Positions 48,188-55,368 of a stretch of DNA of 64,000 nucleotides are shown here, piece by piece. The position numbers and the translations under genes are program-made. The notes under the pieces were generated by a model, which was not told the origin of the DNA, ran no database searches, and was given only the letters and a program-made list of their open reading frames with translations. This stretch comes from Synechococcus sp. RedBA-s (GTDB taxonomy: Bacteria > Cyanobacteriota > Cyanobacteriia > PCC-6307 > Cyanobiaceae). The DNA is taken from the NCBI RefSeq assembly GCF_024345495.1, contig NZ_JAGQBF010000003.1, positions 1 to 64,000 of the forward strand. Reading direction: 5' to 3'. How positions within the stretch are numbered: the stretch's first letter is position 1; the number at the start of each line of letters is the position of its first letter.

Positions 48188-49162
48188 GTGCTGGTGACCG
48201 CGCCCCTGAGCGTGGTGGCCCTGGGCCTTGGCTTCCTGGCCCAGCAGGCCTTCACCGAACCCCGCTCCAGCCTTGATGCCAAGGTGATGGAGGCGCTGTT
48301 GCCGGCCACCACCGCCGATGACCCCGACCGCCAGGCCGAGGCGCGGCAGCTCCGCGAGATCCAGGCGCGCCGCGCCGACGGCGCCATCCCCCCACCTGCG
48401 GCGGGAGCCGGCCCCAGCGGCGACCTGGCCCTGGCGGAGCCGGCCGCTGGCCGTCCCGTTCCCCTGGAAGCGCGGGTGGCCCTGCTGCGCCAGGCCGGTC
48501 GACCCACCCTGTCGGCCACCGGACCCTGGCGGCTGCTGGACGGCGATGGCCGTGTGCTGCTGCGCGGTAGCGCCGGCGAAGCTGTGGACTGGAGCAGCCA
48601 GAGCAGCGCTGATCTCTGGCTGGAGAGTGCCGGCGCCCAGGCCTTGCTGGTGAACGGATTGCCCTATGAAGGCCGCCTGCGCCTGCTGCGCGAAGGGGGC
48701 GGCATCACTCCGATCAACCACCTGCCCCTGGAGCGCTACATCGCCTCGGTGGTGGGGGCTGAAATGCCCAGCTCCTGGTCGATGGAAGCCCTCAAGGCCC
48801 AGGCCGTGGCCGCCCGCTCCTACGCCCTGGCCCACCTGGCCCGGCCCGCCAACCGCTATTGGCATCTGGGCGATACCACCCGCTGGCAGGCCTACCGGGG
48901 ACTGGAGTCTGTCTCGGCCCGGACCCGGGAAGCCACCGAACGCACGAATGGCCTCATCCTCAGTTACCAGGGGGGGATTGTTGAGAGCCTCTACGCCGCC
49001 AACTCCCAGATCACCCTGGAGGCCCATGGCCATCTGGGCGCGAGCATGAGCCAGGAAGGCGCCCAGCAACTGGCCAGCCAGGGTCAGCTCTACAACCAGA
49101 TCCTCGGTCACTACTACCAGGGGGCCTCCCTGGCACGGTTGCAGATCGGTGGAGCGGGCTGA
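48188..49162 (+). CDS. SpoIID/LytB domain protein
   Basis: About 324 residues from GTG 48188. It has a short N-terminal hydrophobic segment (VTAPLSVVALGLGFLAQQ) and a SpoIID domain with LPLERYIASVVGAEMPSSW, KAQAVAARSYALAHL and SQGQLYNQILGHYYQGA. SpoIID domains act as lytic transglycosylases on denuded glycan in spore formers; in cyanobacteria the role is unknown but probably concerns the cell wall. The frame is open back to GTG 48050 within the PhzF-like gene, so the start is not certain. Its end overlaps the next gene by 14 bases. Confidence 0.86.
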   Translation: MLVTAPLSVVALGLGFLAQQAFTEPRSSLDAKVMEALLPATTADDPDRQAEARQLREIQARRADGAIPPPAAGAGPSGDLALAEPAAGRPVPLEARVALLRQAGRPTLSATGPWRLLDGDGRVLLRGSAGEAVDWSSQSSADLWLESAGAQALLVNGLPYEGRLRLLREGGGITPINHLPLERYIASVVGAEMPSSWSMEALKAQAVAARSYALAHLARPANRYWHLGDTTRWQAYRGLESVSARTREATERTNGLILSYQGGIVESLYAANSQITLEAHGHLGASMSQEGAQQLASQGQLYNQILGHYYQGASLARLQIGGAG

Positions 49163-49976
49163 GCGGATCTGGGCCGAAGCCCTGGAGCGCAGCCGTGAGG
49201 CCCTGGGCAGCGGCAGCCTTGTTCCCCTGGAAACGGAGCTGCTCCCCGCCCAGGGCTGGCAGCCGTTTCAACTGCGCCGCCTGCTTTCAGCCCCACCAAA
49301 GCACCTGCGAGCCCAGGGGCCCAAGCCCAACCCCTTCCACCCCTGGGATCCGCGTCTGCAGGTTCGATTGCTGGGGCCCGGGCATCTGGTGCTGCTCAAC
49401 AAGTACCCCGTCCAGGCGGGTCATGTGCTGCTGATCACCCAGGGTTATGAACCCCAGTCGGGCTGGCTCGAAGCCCACGACTGGGCGGCGGTGGCCCGGG
49501 TGGATGCCGACACCGGTGGGCTGTGGTTCTTCAACAGCTGCGCTGAGGCCGGCGCCAGTCAGCCCCACCGGCACCTGCAGCTGCTGCCCCGTCGCGGAGA
49601 AGAAGCCTGTCCGCTGGACGGATTGCTGCAAAAGCAGCTGGCCGCAGGGGAGAGCCCCTGGCCCTGGGCCTACCAGCTCAGCCCCCGCCAGCCCGGCGAC
49701 GGGGCTGAAGCCCTCGTGGCCACGTACCGGGCCCATGCCCGGGCTCTCGGTCTGGGCGAGCCGTCGGGAGATAGCAAGCCGCGCCATCCCTACAACCTGA
49801 TCTTCAGCGACCACTGGTTCCTGACGGTGCGGCGGCAGCGGGAGCACGTGGCGGGCTTCAGCGTGAATGCACTGGGGTTTGCCGGCTACCTCCTGATGAG
49901 CGAGCGCTCGGAGCTGGACTGGCTGCAGCGCGAGGGCCCCTGGGCCCTGCTGCAGGCGGTGGCGGCAAACGGCTGA
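49149..49976 (+). CDS. Ap4A phosphorylase (ATP adenylyltransferase)
   Basis: A 275-residue HIT-superfamily enzyme that phosphorolyses diadenosine tetraphosphate to ADP and ATP. The catalytic histidine triad is HRHLQ in GASQPHRHLQLLP, preceded by LNKYPVQAGHVLLIT and GGLWFFNSCAEA. The C-terminal HPYNLIFSDHWFLTVRRQ is typical of the Apa1/2 type rather than plain HIT proteins. The start GTG 49149 lies in the end of the SpoIID-like gene, with 14 bases shared. Confidence 0.92.
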   Translation: MERAERIWAEALERSREALGSGSLVPLETELLPAQGWQPFQLRRLLSAPPKHLRAQGPKPNPFHPWDPRLQVRLLGPGHLVLLNKYPVQAGHVLLITQGYEPQSGWLEAHDWAAVARVDADTGGLWFFNSCAEAGASQPHRHLQLLPRRGEEACPLDGLLQKQLAAGESPWPWAYQLSPRQPGDGAEALVATYRAHARALGLGEPSGDSKPRHPYNLIFSDHWFLTVRRQREHVAGFSVNALGFAGYLLMSERSELDWLQREGPWALLQAVAANG

Positions 49977-50143
49977 GGGCTGAGTCCCATGAGCTGAAGT
50001 CTGGCCATTCCGTGGATTCACGGTTGCCGGAAGCGGCTGGTTGGTCCGTATCTGGAAAAGGGGAAGCGACCCGAGGTCGTGGCTCCCCGGTGGGGCTCCA
50101 AGCCCAACCCTCCTTTCCCTTTTACATCCACCTCTAGCGACCA

Positions 50144-50953
50144 ATGAACAGCGCCTCCCTGCTTCAACCCCGCTCCAGCCGTCCATCCCTGAGCCGGCGC
50201 CAGCGCCAGCGAAACGACCGGGTGGCACGGCACCTGGAGCTGGTGCGACCGATCGCCCACCACTACAGCCTGCTCTGCCGCGAGGGTCGCGACGACCTCA
50301 CCCAGGTGGGTCTGCTGGGCCTGCTCAGGGCCGCTGAATTGTTCGAGCGCGACCAGGGCACTCCGTTTGAAGCCTTTGCCCGCCATCACATCCGCGGGGC
50401 GATCCTCCACTACCTCCGTGACCAGGCGCCTGTGATCCGGCTGCCCCGGCGTCAGCGGGAGCTGGAGGACCGCCTGCGGCGGTTGCAGCAGAGCCAGGTT
50501 GCTGAAGCCTCCCTAGGCATAGGCAGCCGAGGCATGGCACCCTCTACCGACTCCAGCCTGCGCAGGTCACTGGGCCTGAGCGAGGCCCAGTGGCAGCGCT
50601 TCGAGCAACTGCGTCAGCTGGGCAGGCTGGTGAGCCTGGATGGGGAGGAGGAGCGTCTTGCGGCAGCTGAGCCCGAAGCCGAGGTCGGCCCAGAGGGGTG
50701 TGAGGCCGGCGAGCGGGTCATGGCGCTGCTGGCCCAGCTGGAGCAACGCCAGCGCACCGCCGTTCAGGAGGTGGTGCTCTCAGGCCAGAGCCTCAGGGGA
50801 ACGGCCCGCAAGATGGCGGTCAGCCCGATGACTGTTCACCGCTTGCTGGCCCGGGCTCTCGACAGCCTGAGGCAGCGCCTGGAGGGGGAGGGACTGGGCC
50901 TCAGCCCTGGTCCTGGCCGCCGTCGCGTGCCATCTGCTTCTCCAGCGTGCTGA
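50144..50953 (+). CDS. Group 3 RNA polymerase sigma factor (SigF-like)
   Basis: A 269-residue sigma-70 family factor with region 2 (RHLELVRPIAHHYSLL, DDLTQVGLLGLLRAAELF, TPFEAFARHHIRGAILHYLRD) and region 4 (LEQRQRTAVQEVVL, then a helix-turn-helix in LRGTARKMAVSPMTVHRLLARAL). The absence of region 1 and the layout of region 2 to 3 (RLPRRQRELEDRL) place it with group 3 factors such as cyanobacterial SigF, which controls pilus and stress genes. Which promoters it serves here is unknown. Its last 53 bases overlap a small gene on the other strand. Confidence 0.87.
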   Translation: MNSASLLQPRSSRPSLSRRQRQRNDRVARHLELVRPIAHHYSLLCREGRDDLTQVGLLGLLRAAELFERDQGTPFEAFARHHIRGAILHYLRDQAPVIRLPRRQRELEDRLRRLQQSQVAEASLGIGSRGMAPSTDSSLRRSLGLSEAQWQRFEQLRQLGRLVSLDGEEERLAAAEPEAEVGPEGCEAGERVMALLAQLEQRQRTAVQEVVLSGQSLRGTARKMAVSPMTVHRLLARALDSLRQRLEGEGLGLSPGPGRRRVPSASPAC

Positions 50954-51095
50954 TCGCGGCATTCACCGCCGCCAGTTGGCGCTCGACCCCGTCCCGCCAG
51001 TAGCTGAGCATGTGCAGCTTGCGCTCCTGATGCTGGCGACGGCTGGAGGCGGGGTCGCAGCCGAAGCCACCAAAGCAGGCCAAAGGGGGAAACAT
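50901..51095 (-). CDS. Small protein of unknown function
   Basis: Up to 64 residues. The block MLSYWRDGVERQLAAVNAAI then STLEKQMARDGG looks like a real amphipathic helical protein, and short proteins with a YWRDGMERQ pattern occur in picocyanobacteria as I recall. The first 28 residues are less convincing, and an ATG at 51011 would give 36 residues starting at that block. It overlaps the sigma factor gene antisense at its 3' end. Confidence 0.5.
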   Translation of the reverse strand: MFPPLACFGGFGCDPASSRRQHQERKLHMLSYWRDGVERQLAAVNAAISTLEKQMARDGGQDQG

Positions 51096-51220
51096 GAGAA
51101 AATGACACGTCTACGGACGGTTCTAGCGAGCGGTCCACCCTCAATGCGAGGGCTGACTCGACACTGAGGCCAGCGCCCACACTCCAGCGAGACCTCCCTC
51201 CAGTCAAGGGCCCTGCCCCA

Positions 51221-53041
51221 TTGGCTCGGGGGAGCGACCACCACAAATCCGGAACAACGTCCCAGTTGAGATTCAGATTGAGAACTTTTGGTCCCATTGG
51301 TCTCGCTGCAGTAGCCGCCCTCTCCGCTGCGGCTGGCGCGATCCTGGAGGCACCCGCTGCTCGGGCCTCCTATGTGCAGCTGATGTCAGGTCAGTCGGCA
51401 CGCCCCCTGCAGGGACGTTTCAACGCGGTGCCGGTGCTCCACTCCAACCAGCCGGAGGAGGTGTTCGGCCCGGGCATTCTGGTGAACACGGCTCCTGGAT
51501 CGGCCGTCGCCCGGGAAACCGGCCAGAGCCTGCGCAACGCCACTTTCACCTTCAACGGTGAATTCGGTCTGCACATGCACCACAAGTATTACCCCGAGGA
51601 CGCCCGCCGTCTCGGCTATGGCCTGGTGCGCGGTCAGCTCACCCTGGCCACGATCGTGATGAACCCCGGCTCCCGGCCGGTCACGCTCGAATTCGACCGT
51701 GGGGCCGTGCGCAACAGCTTCGAGGCGCCCTATCTGGCCAATCACCTGATGGGGGTCAAGCCCCTGGGACCCAGGCCCTGGAACACCGGTCCTGGAGATG
51801 CCACAGCCGTGATCATGCTGCGCAACCAGCGTGATTCGAAGTTGCCCGAGCGGATCACCATTCCCGCCAACAGCAGAGTCGTTCTGTTCAACACCCGGCT
51901 GCCGGCCCGGGGTATCGCCAACGGTCTGCTCAGCGGCCGCAGCGACGGTCCCTTCCAGATGGCGGTGGTGGCCGCAGAGGATCCCCGCGGCGATGCCGAT
52001 CTGATCGCGGTCCTGGATCAGGGGGTGCTGGCCCCGGGCCGCACGTACCTGAGCATGCTGCCCCAGATCCAGAACCGGCAGGTGTTCTCCCGGGTCGGTG
52101 GGGTGGCCCTGGGTGATGCCTTCCAGGCCAGCATCAGCCACGACTTGAACCAGTCCCCACTGCATGTGCCCCTCACCAGCACCACCCGTCACAATTTCGG
52201 CACCGGTGAGGTCCAGGTCAATGGCCTGGCCAGCCGCATGATCGATTCCTCCCTCGACAACGTGGGAACCTATGGGGTGCGCTTCGATGTGGAGCTGAAC
52301 CTGAAGGGTTCAGGGCCCTACGAACTGGTCTTCAGCCATCCCACCGCCAATGGCCGCCAGTTCACCGCCTTCCGTGGATCCCTCGGAATCGAATCTGACG
52401 CTGGGTTCTACGAAGTGCACGTGGGCATGCGCTCCGGCGAAAGCCTCTCGCTGGGTCAGTTGAACCTTCGAGCCGGAGTCAACAATCGCGTCAAGGTGAG
52501 CATGGTGTACCCCGCCGATGCCACCCCGGGTCATTTGCTCAGCGTGGTGCCCGCCTATCAGCTGGCCCAGCTGCGGGAGCGGGAGCGCCAGGTTGAGATC
52601 GCCCGTGCCGCCGCAGCCGAGGCCGCCGCGGCGGCCAAGCGCAAGACCACACCTGCGGCAGCACCACCGGCGGTGGCGGCCGGTGAGAGGGCACCAGCCC
52701 CGGTCATCACGGTGCCACCGCAAGCTCCCGTCCCAAGACCCGCAAAACCAGCCACTACGGCCAACCCCACCACCTCCAAGCCGGCCAGTGCCAGCTCCAG
52801 CAACGCCCGGTCCGCTCCGCCCCCACCACCGCCGATGCCGGCGCTCGTGCCGGCCTGGTTGCCGCCCCTGCCTCCGTTGAAGTTGTTGAATCAGGCGCCT
52901 GCGGGTACAGCCAGCGTGGCGGAGGTGCCTGTGGGCACATCCAAGCCAGCCTCCCCCCAGGAGACTCAGCAGCTGCGGGATCGCTACCTCGAGGCCGCCG
53001 ATGCCCAGCAACGCTTTCTCAGGCAGTTGATGGGTCGTTAA
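51221..53041 (+). CDS. DUF3370 domain exported protein with Pro/Ala-rich tail
   Basis: Up to 606 residues. A signal peptide-like hydrophobic segment lies near residues 25-50 (GLAAVAALSAAAGAILEAPAARA), so the protein is probably exported. The body (about 50-450) is DUF3370, a family of cyanobacterial periplasmic or outer-membrane-associated proteins, with HMHHKYYP and MLPQIQNRQVFSRVGG. A low-complexity Ala/Pro/Thr/Lys-rich segment (about 465-560) then leads to a short helical end. No ATG is available; TTG 51221 is the longest start, and TTG 51266 or 51278 would give a more standard signal peptide. Confidence 0.84.
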   Translation: MARGSDHHKSGTTSQLRFRLRTFGPIGLAAVAALSAAAGAILEAPAARASYVQLMSGQSARPLQGRFNAVPVLHSNQPEEVFGPGILVNTAPGSAVARETGQSLRNATFTFNGEFGLHMHHKYYPEDARRLGYGLVRGQLTLATIVMNPGSRPVTLEFDRGAVRNSFEAPYLANHLMGVKPLGPRPWNTGPGDATAVIMLRNQRDSKLPERITIPANSRVVLFNTRLPARGIANGLLSGRSDGPFQMAVVAAEDPRGDADLIAVLDQGVLAPGRTYLSMLPQIQNRQVFSRVGGVALGDAFQASISHDLNQSPLHVPLTSTTRHNFGTGEVQVNGLASRMIDSSLDNVGTYGVRFDVELNLKGSGPYELVFSHPTANGRQFTAFRGSLGIESDAGFYEVHVGMRSGESLSLGQLNLRAGVNNRVKVSMVYPADATPGHLLSVVPAYQLAQLRERERQVEIARAAAAEAAAAAKRKTTPAAAPPAVAAGERAPAPVITVPPQAPVPRPAKPATTANPTTSKPASASSSNARSAPPPPPPMPALVPAWLPPLPPLKLLNQAPAGTASVAEVPVGTSKPASPQETQQLRDRYLEAADAQQRFLRQLMGR

Positions 53042-53062
53042 GCCCGTTTTGATCAAGTTGCC

Positions 53063-54109
53063 GTGCCACCCGACGACAGGAAGGCGGATCGCCAGAGAAT
53101 TCAGCTGATCCTGCCCGTCGCCCAGGTGGAGCAGATCGATGAGCTCTGCAGACAGCTGGGCCACCGCAGCCGCGGTGCCCTGTTGGAGCGGCTCCTGGAG
53201 GATCTCTTCCCCAGCGCTGAGGGTCTGAGCGACGACGCTGAGGGGGAGGAGGCTGAGCTGGAGGAAGAGTTGGATGCCTGCCGGGCCCTGGTGCTTGTCA
53301 CCGGGCTGGAGGGCGACCTGCTCTCGCTCAAGGGCATCAATGACGAACCTGAGCCGGCGGAGCAGCCCGCGCTTGAGCTGGTGACCCGAGCTCCCCAGCG
53401 CGGGCAACCCCAGGAGGCCCGCGAAGCCTCGGGTTCCAGTGGCATCGATCTGCCGGGTTTCGTGCGTCAGACGTCGGCGCGCCTGAAGCGCAGCCTGCAT
53501 CCCCGACCAACCGTTGCCGCTCAACCGCTGCCCGCGGTGGAGGCTCCTGAGCTGGATCAGGCCTTGCTCGCCGCTGATGAGCACTGGCTCAGCCTGTATG
53601 GCACAGCGGCGAATGAGGCGGTGCTGGAGGCCGCCATGCTCTGGCTGGCCCGCGACATCTGGGCCCAGTCGGATCAGGCGGAGGGGCGGCCCTTCACCTG
53701 GGCCTTGATGGAGCAGTGGATCAGTGGCTTCGTGACTGGCTGGCCGCCTGGACCGCCCAGGTTCAGCCGGGTGATCGTCGCTGCCGGGCTGCTGGAGGAC
53801 CCCTTCAGCACCGGGACCCTCACCCTGAGGGTCCCCACCTTGATCCGTCGCTTCGTGCATCGCTTCCGGCGGCGCCGCCAGGGAACGTCGTTCCAGACCC
53901 TGGAGCACACGATGACGTTGCAGGGAGCCCTGAAGGTGCTGGCGCTGCCCACGGCGCCTGGTCACCAACTCAGCCTCAACCAGATCCGCGAGGCCTATCG
54001 CGAGCAGGCCATGAGTCACCACCCCGACTCAGGCGGCAGTGCTGAGGCGATGCGCCGCCTCAACGAGGCCTACCAGTTGCTCAAGGAGCTCTACCGACGC
54101 CCGGGCTGA
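53063..54109 (+). CDS. Protein with RHH-like N-terminus and C-terminal J domain
   Basis: A 348-residue protein. Residues 11-50 (RIQLILPVAQVEQIDELC then GHRSRGALLERLLEDLF) resemble a ribbon-helix-helix DNA-binding fold. An acidic linker follows (SDDAEGEEAELEEELD). A middle region of about 165-290 with no recognised domain contains LDQALLAADEHWLSLYG. The C-terminus (about 300-348) has a J domain with His320-Pro321-Asp322 and MRRLNEAYQLLKELY. It starts at GTG 53063, 21 bases after the DUF3370 gene. A J domain implies an Hsp70 partner such as the DnaK at 4516. The overall function is unknown. Confidence 0.72.
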   Translation: MPPDDRKADRQRIQLILPVAQVEQIDELCRQLGHRSRGALLERLLEDLFPSAEGLSDDAEGEEAELEEELDACRALVLVTGLEGDLLSLKGINDEPEPAEQPALELVTRAPQRGQPQEAREASGSSGIDLPGFVRQTSARLKRSLHPRPTVAAQPLPAVEAPELDQALLAADEHWLSLYGTAANEAVLEAAMLWLARDIWAQSDQAEGRPFTWALMEQWISGFVTGWPPGPPRFSRVIVAAGLLEDPFSTGTLTLRVPTLIRRFVHRFRRRRQGTSFQTLEHTMTLQGALKVLALPTAPGHQLSLNQIREAYREQAMSHHPDSGGSAEAMRRLNEAYQLLKELYRRPG

Positions 54110-55368
54110 GCCGGAGGCCAGGGGCGACGTCATGTGTCGACACATTCGTTGTTTCGTTAGTCTCCTTCCAGACAAGTTATGAGTCCAGCAGTCTGTCTTG
54201 ACTGAGATGCGCTAGCCATTGCTTTGGGCTTCAGTTGACCTGGCGCTACCAGCCCTAGCGCTGGGGTTGCCCTGTGGCGCGCGGAACCGTCCATCGGCAG
54301 GACTGGGACTGGCGCCCGTGGGCTGCGCGGGCGGCTGTGGACCGCTGGATGTGGGCCCGGACCGGCTGCGTTGGTCCAGCCAGGCTTGGACACAGCGTCC
54401 AGGGGCCGTCGCAACGCTCAGATCCCAGTGGTAGCAAGCCTCAGCGATTCTGCGTACCTGCTGTAGACACAGGTACGCGAGTGATTCTGGCTGTCAGAGC
54501 CCCATGTGGTTCTCCTGGGATGACGCCGAATGGGCGACTTTTGGGGTTGATTCACGGCTGGGCCGGGGGCCGGGCGCCGGGCGCACTTGCTTCTTAACCA
54601 TCTCAAATGAGAGGCATATTCGGGCCAAGACTTGGACTCAACCTGGATGAAAGTTTCTAGTTTGAGACGCATAGCGGGTCTTGAAATGGATTCCAAGTGA
54701 GTCAGCTGAGCAACTCTCTAGGGCTGCGTGGACTCACGGCTTGACCTCTGGCTCCGGATCCTCGCTCTCCATTGACTCAGGTCTCCGGCCAGGGCGCGGA
54801 ACTCACCTGATAAATCCTATTTGTCCCGAATAGATCTTGAAATGAGACTTATATCTCGTCCCTTGTGAGATGAGTAAGATCATTCCAAAGGGGCGAAGGA
54901 CTGGCGGCTGCTCATCCACGTTTGTTGCAACTCTGGTAGTTGCCTCAGCTTGGCTGGCTGAGTTTGGGCTGATGGTTGGTTGCGGTCGATGCAGCCGATT
55001 GGCCTGGTTGCTCCCTTGGAGGCGTTCGGGCCGAAGGGCTGGCTGAAGCATTCATCTGTCTTATTCATGTCCATAGACTGGACTCATGCATAGACCAAAA
55101 TGAGACCAATCATCCAGGTCTATTTCCCAGCTCAATCCAGTTTCATCTGATCAGTCCCTCACTGCGCCTGGGTGTCAGCGCAGGACTTCTCGATCGACAC
55201 CGACTTGGTGCTGGACTATCCCCTCCAGGGTTCCATCACCTCCACTCGGAGATCTGCTGGAGTTGCTGGAGCCAATCATCACGGACCATGGCTCAAGTCC
55301 GGGCCGCTCGTCGTCGCCCTGGCCCATCGCTTGGATCTCCTCATTTCCGCTGATTGAGCTCTCGTTCG
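54110..55368. other. Gene-poor, AT-richer region
   Basis: About 1.25 kb with no reading frame that I recognise. Open frames here are short, unlike known families and in several registers. Base composition drops clearly: for example 54841-54900 is about 43% G+C by my count, against roughly two thirds in neighbouring genes. It contains a perfect 9-bp inverted repeat (54452-54478) and a 10-base direct repeat TCTTGAAATG at 54679 and 54835. It borders the truncated RND/kinase pieces and is best read as decayed or acquired DNA. Confidence 0.6.
54452..54478. repeat. Perfect inverted repeat
   Basis: GCGTACCTG (54452-54460) and CAGGTACGC (54470-54478) form a 9-bp perfect inverted repeat around a 9-base centre. 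There is no T run after it, so it is not a standard terminator. It may be an operator or a remnant of an element end. Confidence 0.7.

Noticed and set aside
54157-54414. 85-residue minus-strand frame and overlapping plus-strand frames at 54219 and 54274
   Set aside because: Three competing frames in the same GC-rich patch, none recognisable.
54976-55353. 125-residue plus-strand open frame in the gene-poor block
   Set aside because: No domain, low-GC and mixed composition, and no family resemblance. I do not call it a gene.
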